From Streptomyces sp. B21-083 (GTDB lineage: Bacteria > Actinomycetota > Actinomycetes > Streptomycetales > Streptomycetaceae): 64,000 bases of DNA. The translations under genes and the position numbers were made by a program. Every line of letters begins with the position of its first letter. Position 1 is the stretch's first letter. The stretch lies in NCBI RefSeq assembly GCF_036898825.1, contig NZ_JARUND010000002.1, positions 4,092,001 to 4,156,000 on the forward strand, in the 5' to 3' direction. Of the stretch, positions 20,070 through 29,200 are shown piece after piece. Below the pieces are notes generated by a model. The model searched no databases, was not told the origin of the DNA, and saw only the letters and a list, made by a program, of their open reading frames with translations.

Positions 20070-23000
20070 TCATCCCACGGCCGCCGCGCCGTCGCGCCAC
20101 GTCGGCAGCAGCTCGTCGAGGAGCGCCTCGGTACGGGGCGGCAGGCCGCGCGCACCGCTGCGGCTGATCAGGTCGGCGGCGACCTGCTGAAGCTTGTCGG
20201 TGTCGCCGGTGGCGTGGGTGGCGCGCAGGAGTTCGTGCCACAGCCGCTCGTCGCCGGGGGCGGAGTTGAGTGCGGCGGTGAGCGCCTCGATGGCCCGCTC
20301 GGCGCGGTTCTTCACCAGGTGGAACTCGGCGAGCGCGAGCCCGATGTCCGCGACCAGCAGCGGGAGTTGGGCGTCGATGATCTCGTGCGTGAGCCAGCCG
20401 TAGCGGCCCTCGGCACGGTCGGCGAGCAGCGGCCCGCGCACCAGCGCGAGCGCGTCGGTCAGCAGCCGGCCGCGTACGACCCGGCTGTCGACGCCCTTGC
20501 CCTGCGTGGCCTCGTGGTAGAGGGAACGCAGCACATCGAGGTCGGACACGACCGACTTGGCGAGCGTGAGCCGCCCGTTGGCGTCGGTGGCGAGGCGCGG
20601 GGTGCCGTCGGGGTCGTTGCCGAGCCAGACGCGCAGCCGGTCGAGAAGCGCCTCGCGTACGTCGTCGGTGACACCGCGCGGCCAGAGCGCCGAGGCCAGT
20701 ACGCGCGGGTGCACACCCTCGCGGTGCAGCAACAGCAGTGCGAGCGCCTCGTGTTGGAGCGGGCTGCGCTCTCCGTCCGGTGTGTCGAGGCCGATGATCT
20801 CGTACGGGCCCACGAGTCGGGCGTACACCGCCGGCCGCCCCTGCTCGCTGATGTCGACGAGGAAGGGGGGTGTCGGCGCCGGTCCGTCCGGGGCGTGTTC
20901 GGGGTCGGCGTCGACGAACAGCTCGACGATCGCCCGCTGTTGGGCGACGGGCAGTACCTGGGCGTCGAGTTCGAGGCCGAGGAGGGGCGCGAGGAGCTTG
21001 CCCTCGCTGGTGATCTCCATCTCCCAGGCTGCGCCCGGCAGATCGCCGCTGTCGGTTCCGACGAGGTATCCGATGCCCAACCGGCTTGCGTCGGCGGCGA
21101 GTTCGGCGAGCTTGACGGCGTCGTCGGCGGCGGGTTCGGCGGCGAGGAGGACGAGGTGGGGGGCCCAACGGGTGTGCTGGGCAGGCCCGGTGCGGCCGGT
21201 GAGGACCGAGTCGTGACCGGCGGCACCGAGCGCGCCGCGCCGCTGCCGGGTCTCGGCCTCCATCGCCTCGACGAGGGCCTCGATGTCGTCGAGGTGGCGC
21301 AGCCGGTTGGGGGCGAGGGGGGTGAGGTCCTGGCCGAATCCGACGAGGGTGATGGTCATGCGGTCCGACCACCCGTTGGTGGCCAACTCGGCGGCGACGG
21401 AGGCGAATACGGCGGCCCGGTCGGACTCGCTGCCGCTCAGGGAGACGATGCCGGGCACCGACTCCAGGTTGAGCAGCAGACGCGAGTCGTCCATGGTCCC
21501 GAGGCTGACGAGGCCCGGGTAGGGAGCGGCGGTGTCGACATCCTCGTAGCGCTCGGCGTCGGTGCGGGACAGCAGCCAGAAGGTTTGGTCCTGACCGAGC
21601 TGCCACGGGGCCGGGGGCTTTCCGGCGGGCTGGGCGAGCTGGAGGTGCAGGTCACCGTTGCTGAGCCAGGCTGCGTAGACGGTGGGGAGCGGACGGGACT
21701 CTCCGGCGAGGGAGGCGGCCAGGCCGCGCAGTGAGCGGTCCAGCAGGCGTACGCCTTCGGGGTCGGCGCCGATGAGGAGCGCGTCCTGGGCGTCGGCGGC
21801 GGCACCGGTCGGCGTGGGGGGCTCCATACCGCGCCGCCCGCCGACCGCGCCGAGGGCCGACTGCCACAGTGCCTGCCGGCGCCGGCGACCGAGGGCGCCG
21901 AGCAGACCGGCGGCGAGAAGGGGGGCGCCGACCAGGGCTTCGGGGAGACCGAAGGAGAAACCGGCGCCGGTTTCGGCGGAGGTCGCGGTCTCCGCTGCCG
22001 CGTGCTGCTCGTGGGTCACGGCGGGCGTGGCCTGGGATCCGCCGGTCGCGTGGCGCTGGCCGCCGAGGCTGATGCGGGTGGTGTGGGTGTCGAGGGAGGC
22101 GGTGCCGCCCTGCTGGCCGCCGCCGGCTGGTTGAGCGTGGTCGCCGGTCTGGGCGTACTGGTTGATCTGCTGGGCGACCTGCGGGGTGACGGTGGAACCG
22201 GCGTCGGGAGCGGTGACTCCGGTACCGGTGTTGGTGCTGGGCATCTCGACGAGGTCGCCGCCGCGGGCGTCGCCGGGCATCTGCATGATCCAGCCGGGCC
22301 GGATCAGACTGGCCTCGGAGAGCCGCGAACCGTCGGGCTGCACGCGGTCCTTGTTGAGCTGGTAGATCTCGCCGTACCGGCGGCCGTCGCCGAGGTGGCG
22401 TTGCGCTATCTCCCAGAGGGAGTCGTGGTGCCGGCCCTCGGGCGGCTGGATCCGGTAGTACTTGGTGTCCTCGGCCTTGACCGACGGTCCCCCGACCTCC
22501 GCGTGACTTGCGGCGTCGGCGGCCTGTTGGCCGAGCGCGGCGGCGGTACTGGCCGCCTGTTCCTGCTGCTGCGCGAACATCCCGCTCAGTGAACCGCCGG
22601 GCGTGGCCTGCGCGGAGGCGACGGTGCCCTGCTGGTTCCCCTCCATGCTGTGCCCGAGCTGCGAGAGCCCAGGCGTGAGAGAGGCGGCCGTGGCACCCAC
22701 GAGCAGCAGCGCGGCGACCAGTTGCCGCGCGAGCAGCTGACTCGGCCCGGCTCCGGGCACGCGGCCCGGCATCCCGACGCCGGACAGCGCGGCCTTCACC
22801 TCGACGAGCACGCACGCGGTGAACTGGGCCCACGCGATCCACACGATGACGCCGAGGATGCCTTGGAACGTCTTGACGGTGATTTCTTCCTGGAGCCAGT
22901 CCAGGGAGGGCGACCCGTCCGGGAAGGGCCAGCCGATGGTCACGGCGAGCGTGTAGGGCACCCCGACGAGCAGCCCGAGGAGGGCGACGAAGGCGAGAAA

Positions 23001-23189
23001 CGCCTTGACGAAGTCACCGAAGCTGCGGCGCCGCCTCGGCAGGGGCTGCGGAGTCCGGTTCCTCGGCGTCGACGAACTCCCTGACCTCGGAGCGTTCCCC
23101 GGACCCGGAGCGTTCCCCGGACCCGGCGAGCCTCCCGTCCGGCTGCCCGTGGGGCTTCCCGTCCGGCTTGAAGTGCTGCGTCGCGGCAT
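20070..23189 (-). CDS. LysM and BTAD-domain membrane regulator
   Basis: 1039-residue modular protein. Residues 1-50 are a low-complexity basic Gly/Pro/Ser region; hydrophobic helices follow at about 55-80, 110-135 and 160-180. A LysM domain lies near 245-310 (DSLWEIAQRHLGDGRRYGEI), another helix pair near 415-440, and the C-terminus (about 770-1039) resembles a bacterial transcriptional activator domain (BTAD) with the LLLLHREGVHPRVLASALWP segment and TPR-like helices. LysM would sit outside and BTAD inside, suggesting transmembrane sensing. Its position next to the prepilin peptidase links it to the Tad pilus. No enzymatic motif is seen. Confidence 0.75.
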   Translation of the reverse strand: MPRRSTSSRTGSPTGSRTGGSPGPGNAPGPGNAPRSGSSSTPRNRTPQPLPRRRRSFGDFVKAFLAFVALLGLLVGVPYTLAVTIGWPFPDGSPSLDWLQEEITVKTFQGILGVIVWIAWAQFTACVLVEVKAALSGVGMPGRVPGAGPSQLLARQLVAALLLVGATAASLTPGLSQLGHSMEGNQQGTVASAQATPGGSLSGMFAQQQEQAASTAAALGQQAADAASHAEVGGPSVKAEDTKYYRIQPPEGRHHDSLWEIAQRHLGDGRRYGEIYQLNKDRVQPDGSRLSEASLIRPGWIMQMPGDARGGDLVEMPSTNTGTGVTAPDAGSTVTPQVAQQINQYAQTGDHAQPAGGGQQGGTASLDTHTTRISLGGQRHATGGSQATPAVTHEQHAAAETATSAETGAGFSFGLPEALVGAPLLAAGLLGALGRRRRQALWQSALGAVGGRRGMEPPTPTGAAADAQDALLIGADPEGVRLLDRSLRGLAASLAGESRPLPTVYAAWLSNGDLHLQLAQPAGKPPAPWQLGQDQTFWLLSRTDAERYEDVDTAAPYPGLVSLGTMDDSRLLLNLESVPGIVSLSGSESDRAAVFASVAAELATNGWSDRMTITLVGFGQDLTPLAPNRLRHLDDIEALVEAMEAETRQRRGALGAAGHDSVLTGRTGPAQHTRWAPHLVLLAAEPAADDAVKLAELAADASRLGIGYLVGTDSGDLPGAAWEMEITSEGKLLAPLLGLELDAQVLPVAQQRAIVELFVDADPEHAPDGPAPTPPFLVDISEQGRPAVYARLVGPYEIIGLDTPDGERSPLQHEALALLLLHREGVHPRVLASALWPRGVTDDVREALLDRLRVWLGNDPDGTPRLATDANGRLTLAKSVVSDLDVLRSLYHEATQGKGVDSRVVRGRLLTDALALVRGPLLADRAEGRYGWLTHEIIDAQLPLLVADIGLALAEFHLVKNRAERAIEALTAALNSAPGDERLWHELLRATHATGDTDKLQQVAADLISRSGARGLPPRTEALLDELLPTWRDGAAAVG

Positions 23190-23459
23190 GGCGGGTGTCC
23201 TGGGTTCGTGTCGTGTGGGGTGGGAGCGAGATGTGGGGGTGCGCTGAGCCTATCGGGATCTTATTTCGGGCGCGGGGGTCGGTCGATACAGGGGCCGATG
23301 GTTACAGGGACCGTTCGCAACCGCCACGACACACTTCTCACGGTCCCCACACAACCCCCTGGCGGCACACAAATGCCCTCTACGCACCCCTGATAGCTTC
23401 GTTCTCTGCCGTACACACGCACGCCCAGTCCACCAGTCCGACCCCGGGGGAGATCAACC

Positions 23460-24122
23460 GTGGCCCGCCGCGCCCTGTCCGTCACCGTCACCACGCTCAC
23501 CGCGACAGCGGCCCTTCTGCTCGCCGGATGCGGCGGGGGCGACGACAACTCGTCGCCGGACGACATCAAGGGGGCGGATTCGGGGGCGAGCAGCCCTTCG
23601 GCTTCTTCTTCGGCGTCAACGTCCACGCCGGCTGGGGTCACACGTCCGGTGGTCACGCTCCCAGATGACTTCCAGCTGACGTTCGAGAACTGGACAAGCG
23701 GCGATCCCGAGGAGCAGGCACTCCTCACCGACGCCAAGGAACAACTCCGGGCCGGGTACGCGTCGATCATCGCGAACAAGCCCGACGGCATTGCAGCCCT
23801 TGCCTTTTACGACACTGAATCGGGTCTTTCGCAGGACCGACAGTGGATCAAGACATACACGGACAAGAGCCTCACGGTGTTCGGCAAACTGCCCGCGTTC
23901 GACCCCAAGGTCACCATCGGCAAGAACAAGACCTCGGCAGCCCTCTACTACTGCACAGACGAGAGCAAGGCCTACTCGAAGAACCGCAAGAACGGCCAGG
24001 TGGAGGGAAATCCCGCCGGGACAGACCCTCAGATCTTCTACACGGCCAGCCTGGCGAAAAACGAACAGGGCGTCTGGCAGAACGTGTCGATCCGTTCGGA
24101 GCGGGGCGCTTGCTCGCGATGA
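23460..24122 (+). CDS. Predicted lipoprotein (cassette A)
   Basis: 220-residue lipoprotein. The signal peptide ends in the lipobox LLAGC, followed by an acidic Ser/Thr-rich linker and a globular domain with FENWTSGDPEEQALLTDAKE and a paired cysteine (YYCTDESKAYSKNRKNGQVE). GTG start with GGGGAG upstream. The stop overlaps the next gene's ATG (ATGA). It is a paralogue of the lipoprotein at 49,652, sharing layout, linker and the conserved wind-up before the final cysteine. Function unknown. Confidence 0.8.
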   Translation: MARRALSVTVTTLTATAALLLAGCGGGDDNSSPDDIKGADSGASSPSASSSASTSTPAGVTRPVVTLPDDFQLTFENWTSGDPEEQALLTDAKEQLRAGYASIIANKPDGIAALAFYDTESGLSQDRQWIKTYTDKSLTVFGKLPAFDPKVTIGKNKTSAALYYCTDESKAYSKNRKNGQVEGNPAGTDPQIFYTASLAKNEQGVWQNVSIRSERGACSR

Positions 24123-25168
24123 GGCACCTTCGCGGATGGCCGCCGCTGACGGCCGTGTCGCTCGTCACGATCATTCTTGCGTCGTCCTCGGCCCATGCTG
24201 TCGGAGGTGGTGGCGTCAACGGGTCGACCGACGACAACAGAAGCATCTCCGCCTCGGCCCGCTCCAGAATCAAGGTCACCCAAGTGAGCGGCCCCACCGG
24301 AGGGAAGCAGGGCACTCTCTCGTCGGTCGACGTGAACTGGAAGCCGCCGCCCTGCTGGTACGAGCCCGTCTTCACTCCTGCGCAGCTGCAGAGCTTCTCG
24401 GAGGGCAACGGCGACGGTGACGTCAGTCTCCGCCAGGGGTGGCTGGGAACAAGCCTGTGGACCGATCACTTCAGAGACGAGAAAAGCGCCGCCAACTATT
24501 TCGCCGCCCCGTCGACTGTCGCCGGCTACAAGGACTACAACCTCGGCAAGGACGGCTACTTCTGGCGCGGAGTCGCGCCGCGCGTCTCCGAGGTCGACGA
24601 CACGTCACTGTGCGGCCGGCTCATGTTCTGGGAGAACGTCGGCGTCGTCCCCGACGTGCCGAACGCGCCCACCTCAAAGACCCTCGCCGAGTACGCCTAC
24701 GACAAGGTCAAGGTTCCCGCGACCGAGATCGAGGTGAGGCCGGAGGCCAGGGCGACGGTGAATCTCCCGACGTGGGTCTGGCTGGACAAGGGCACGTTCG
24801 ACGAGGTCAAGGTCCGTGCTGAGCTGCCGAACACCGGCCTGTGGGCGGAGACGACCGCCAAGCCGGTCGCCCTGCACCTGAACCCCGGCACTGAGGACGC
24901 GGAAACCTACCCCGCCTCCGGCGACTGCGGGATCGACGCCGACGGCTCGATCGGCACCCCGTACACACCGGGCAACTCCGACAAGACCCCACCCTGCGGC
25001 ATCAGATACCTACGCGCGACGGACGGCAGCCCCTACCGGCTGACAGCCTCCATCACCTGGCAGATCACGTGGGTGGGCAGCGACGGCACCGGGGGCGACC
25101 TCCCGAACGGCGTCTTCGAGACGGCCCAGGACATCGCCGTACAGGAGATCCAGTCCGTCAACCGCTGA
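24119..25168 (+). CDS. Secreted protein paired with lipoprotein (cassette A)
   Basis: 349 residues with an N-terminal signal peptide ending near SSAHA. The mature part contains several conserved cysteines (PPPCWYEPVF, SLCGRLMFW, GDCGIDADGS, TPPCGIRYLR) that probably form disulfides. Segments shared with the product at 50,320 include VDVNWKPPPCWYEP, AGYKDYNLGKDG and GDLPNGVFETAQ, so the two are clear paralogues. Coupled to the upstream lipoprotein gene. No known domain is recognised; a surface structural role beside the Tad pilus is a guess. Confidence 0.8.
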   Translation: MRHLRGWPPLTAVSLVTIILASSSAHAVGGGGVNGSTDDNRSISASARSRIKVTQVSGPTGGKQGTLSSVDVNWKPPPCWYEPVFTPAQLQSFSEGNGDGDVSLRQGWLGTSLWTDHFRDEKSAANYFAAPSTVAGYKDYNLGKDGYFWRGVAPRVSEVDDTSLCGRLMFWENVGVVPDVPNAPTSKTLAEYAYDKVKVPATEIEVRPEARATVNLPTWVWLDKGTFDEVKVRAELPNTGLWAETTAKPVALHLNPGTEDAETYPASGDCGIDADGSIGTPYTPGNSDKTPPCGIRYLRATDGSPYRLTASITWQITWVGSDGTGGDLPNGVFETAQDIAVQEIQSVNR

Positions 25169-25194
25169 CGCGGACCCAGTTCCGGCGGCCGGGG

Positions 25195-25440
25195 CGGATC
25201 AAAGGGTTCGAGTGAAACCCGCCGGGTCCTTCTGGCAGATCCGGTGCATGCCTTCGTACAGGCGTGCCGACCATCCGCCCCTCCTTTCGGCGTTGGTGGT
25301 CCCAGTGCGCGGGAACGCAAGGATCTCTGGCCACCATGTCCCCACGGTTGTGACCAGGCTCTGCAGTTCGGGAAGGCGGCGTCGGCGCATCGGCGGTAGA
25401 ACCGGTACAGCAGGTACACACTTTCCGGGACAACAGGGGC
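25195..25440 (-). pseudogene. Probable remnant of an ISL3-type transposase
   Basis: In a 500-bp gap, the minus strand encodes fragments resembling the C-terminal part of ISL3-family transposases. In one frame VYLLYRFYRRCADAAFP is visible; in another PELQSLVTTVGTWWPEILAF then TGTTNAE, like the family's conserved TNA box. The frames do not join, no start, stop or terminal repeats were found, and the rest is absent. The remaining sequence of the gap (25,169-25,674) shows no gene. Confidence 0.4.
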
Positions 25441-25674
25441 AGGTCGGCCGCACAATGACGTCGGGCGACAAGGGGGGACGAAGTGGTCGAAGGCCGATCG
25501 GTGACTCCCTTCCCGGTGAGGCATCAGCGTGCCGACGTACCGCGTCCCGCTCAGGCCCCCGTCCCGGCAAGCCTGCTGAACGAATGCCCAGCAGGCACGA
25601 ACACAGGCACCAAGCGGCCAGCGGTTAGCGGTTAGCAGCCAGCAGACGGATGGAAACCCAGGGGGGAAAGTGAC

Positions 25675-26280
25675 GTGGCGCAATCTTGGTTAGCGCTCCT
25701 CGTGGCGCTCGTCGGCGTAGTGGGCACCCTGAGCGCGGCGCTCGTCACTCAGGTCAGGGCCGACCGGGTCAAGCGGCTGGAGATCGACACGCTGCGCGGG
25801 CAGCACGCGGAGGATCGGGCACACGAGGAGCGGATGCGCGCGCTGGAGCTGGCGGACGCCCATGAGCAGCGGATCGAGCTGCGCCGGGCTGAGGAACGTG
25901 CCCGGCTGCGCGCCTGTTACGTCGCCTTCAACGCCGCGGCCCGGCAGTACCAGACCACGCAGGTCAACGTGTTGCACGTGCTGCGCACCGGCGCGGACGT
26001 GAACGATTGCGTCATGGCCATGGAAGAGGCCCGCACGGCGTTCCGCGCGAGCTACGCGGAAGCGCAGATGCTGTTGCCTGGCCCGGTCCTCGATGCGGCG
26101 TCGGTGGTGAGCCGTAGGCTGAACGACCACTACGGCGCGCTGAAGAAGACCCTGGCCGACGCCCCCCGCTCTCCGGCCCCGCCCGAGTGCGAGCAGCGGG
26201 TCCAGTCCGCCTGGGTGACGCTGACCGAACTGCGCCGGACGATGCGCCGTGACCTGCGCGTCGACGACGCGGCGCCCTGA
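25675..26280 (+). CDS. Membrane-anchored coiled-coil protein, TTA codon
   Basis: 201 residues: one N-terminal helix (LLVALVGVVGTLSAALVTQV) followed by a charged, Arg/Glu-rich coiled-coil region (to about 90) and helical C-terminus. No catalytic motif is visible. GTG start after GGGGGGAAAG. Codon 6 is TTA (25,690-25,692), the rare leucine codon read by the bldA tRNA, so production may be limited to late development. Similar small membrane proteins are common and uncharacterised in Streptomyces. Its end is 14 bases from the convergent CHAT gene. Confidence 0.75.
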   Translation: MAQSWLALLVALVGVVGTLSAALVTQVRADRVKRLEIDTLRGQHAEDRAHEERMRALELADAHEQRIELRRAEERARLRACYVAFNAAARQYQTTQVNVLHVLRTGADVNDCVMAMEEARTAFRASYAEAQMLLPGPVLDAASVVSRRLNDHYGALKKTLADAPRSPAPPECEQRVQSAWVTLTELRRTMRRDLRVDDAAP

Positions 26281-26294
26281 GCCGCCCCGCACGG

Positions 26295-29200
26295 CTACTG
26301 CCCGTGGTGTGCGAACGCGGACCACACCTCCAGTTCGTCCGTACCGCGCTGCTCCGCCTCCCTGAACACGCTGTCGTACGCGGCGAGTTCGTCCGGCACG
26401 GTCCGATGCGGGTCCAGCATCCACAGTTGGGCGGCGCGCAACGCGTCTCCGGCCGGGTCTCCGGCGCGCAGCCGGTGGTGGAGGACGAGCATGAGTGCGG
26501 TGGTCCGCGGGTCGTCGGCCACGTCCCAGCGCGACCCGACCACCGCGGTCGCGCCGGCGCTGAGGAAGGCCGTGGCCAGCGTGAGCGCCTCGTCGTGATC
26601 ACTGACCGTCAGATCGCTGGTGCAGTTGGCGAGGACGACGGTCCCACCGGGCGTCCCGGGGTCGCGATCGACGGCCCCCGCGAGCACGTCCGCGACCGTG
26701 ACGTACTGCCCGGCAGTGAGCCGGAGCACCGAGTCCGCGGGCGAAAGCCCGGTGTCGGCATGGCAGTTGACATGAAGTACGGCGGTCGGAACTCGGCTGC
26801 GGCCGGGCAGGAACGTACTCAGGGACTCCGGCAGGGGAGGCAGCGGTGGCGGCGCGTCGGCGGGGGCGTGCTCGCCGAGGCCGCCGACGACCCGTGTCCC
26901 CTTGTACAGCGAGCCGACCAACGCGGCTTCCCGGTGCATCCTCCAGGAGCCCTGCGGGTCGGCGACGACGGCCACCGATCCCGTACCTGGCCGGGCGCGG
27001 GGCCGGTCGGCCACCTCCATGAGCTGGCGGGCGGTGGCGCAGTACCTCAGCGCCGCCAGCTGGCACGCGTATGCCGCCCCGGCCCGGCCGTCCGAACAGC
27101 GGGCCGCGTGCCAGGGCACCGCGCCGAGCGCGCCCACCGGCGCCAGCACCAACCGGGGCGTACGGCCGTACCGGGTGCGGGATGCGGACAGCACCGGGCC
27201 CATCGCCACCTCGCCCGCCCAGGAGCACAGCGCGTCGAGCGCGTCCCGCCACCGCTTCTCCAAGCGCGCGAGTCGGCGTTCGTAGTTGGTGTGCATGACC
27301 TCCGGATCGCCGGAAGCGGGCCGGTCGTCGGCGCGGGCGGCGCTGCGGAACGCCTCGGCGGCACGGTCGTAGGCGCCGAGTGGGCTGTCCGTGGAGACGA
27401 CGAGGCCCGGCAGCGCGAGGGATTCCACCGTGCCGGTGGCACTGACGACCACCGCGTGTCCGGCGGTCGCCACGCCACCGCCCGTCTCCGCGTCCTCGCC
27501 GGGCACGAGGTAGACCAGCGCGTCGCACCCGAGACGACGTAGCGCCTGGCCGACCCGGCCCGGCCTCGGCGCGGACACCAGCCGCCTCTCGGCGGCGCTC
27601 CCGGCGAAGGCCTGGAGGACCTGGCGGCGCAGCCCATCGGAGACGCCGTGCCGCTCACCGCCACCCCCCGCGTCCTCCCAGCGCCGGGCCAGCTCGCCGT
27701 GCCCGCCGTCGCGCAGCAGTTGCGGCACCGTTACGCCGACGGTGGCGGCGTTGAGGACGAGTCCGCGTCCGAGTTCCAGCGCCTCGTACGCCGTGCCGGG
27801 CTCCTCGTCCTCCAGGCTCCAGTGCAGGAGACGGAGCATGTCGGACGCGACCGCGCGGGCGACCTCCAAAGCGTGTCCCGTGCCGGACTGGAGCAGGACC
27901 GCGCGGCCGTGTGCGTTCAGCAGCGCCCGGGCCGTGTCACGGGCGTCCCGACGGTGCCCGGCGTCGGTGGGGCCATGGGCGCGGTGCGCGTCGGCGAGCG
28001 CCCGGAGGACTGCCCGGGCGAGCGGATCACCGGGGGCTGTGTGCAGCACCGCCCACCGGTCGCGCAGCACCCGCAGCGCCCGGTCGAGGTCGGCCGCGTC
28101 GCCGGTGCGCCCGTGGCGGGTCAGCAGCAGAACACTCAGGCCGTATGCGCAGCGGCTGCGGGAGCCGTGGTACCCGTGCGAGCCGTGCTCCGTCTCGGTG
28201 CCGAGCACGGTGACAGCGCGGTCGAGCAGGGCGTCGACGGCTTGGTCGTGGATGTGGTGCGGGTCATCGGTGCCGGTGACCCGCATGTGCCCCGTCCGGT
28301 GCAGGTCGCAGAGGGTGGCGGCAGCCCTGAGGAGCAGGCTCGGGCGCTGCATGCCCTCTTCCGGGCAGGCGGCGGCGATGTCGAGGAGTTCCTCGGCGGC
28401 GGTTCGCGCGGCCATCAGGTCGCCGGTGTTGACAGCCTGCCCCACCTCACTCCGAATGAGCTCGCCGCGCAGGGCCGGGCGCCTGGGGTGGCCGTCCGGG
28501 AGCGCGCGGAGTGCGTACGCCGCGTCCGCGGCCGGGGACGCGGAGTGGTTCAGGGTGGTGTGCGCCGCCGGTCCCGTGAAGACGACGGCGAGCAGTTCGG
28601 CGCGGAAGGGAGCCGTCCACTGCGGGGGCGTCGGCCGGAAGAGACGTGCGGGCACCCGGGGGTCACCGGCGGCCACGAGGAGTTCGCTCAGCGGGGGCAG
28701 CACCACGTCCTCGGAGGTGCGCTTGAGCAGAGCGCCGTAGGCGCGGGCGGCGGCGTCGAGGTCGGTACGGTCGCCGAGAATGAGGTGCCGGTCCAGGAGC
28801 AGCCGGGCCAGGAACTCGGCGCAGCGGTCCGCGAGTGCGGTCTCGGTGGAGACCGGGACGTCGGCCGTACCGAGGGTGGCCACCGCCCTCCGCGCGAGGG
28901 CGACAGCGGTCTCCAGGTCCTGGCCGTCGCGGTCCCGCAGCCAGCGGTGATGGTGCAGCACGGCCAGGGTCGCGGCGGCGGGTGCGCTCATCGGCTCCTG
29001 GGCGCCGACCAGTTCGGCGACCCGGGTGGCCGGGACCGCGAACGGGTCGGGCGTACCGTCACCGAGCAGCACTGCCGCGCCGAGGTCGAGCACCGGGACC
29101 GTGCGGAGGGCCGCCGGACCGCCGGACGGGTCCGGCCTGGTGTGGTCGTGTGCCGGCTGTCCGCTCCGCGGCCCGTGAGTGCCGGCCGCCCGGGACAGGT

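Noticed and set aside
20056..21606. 516-codon Arg/Pro-rich frame within the LysM-BTAD gene
   Set aside because: Same-strand shadow in a different frame; highly skewed composition.
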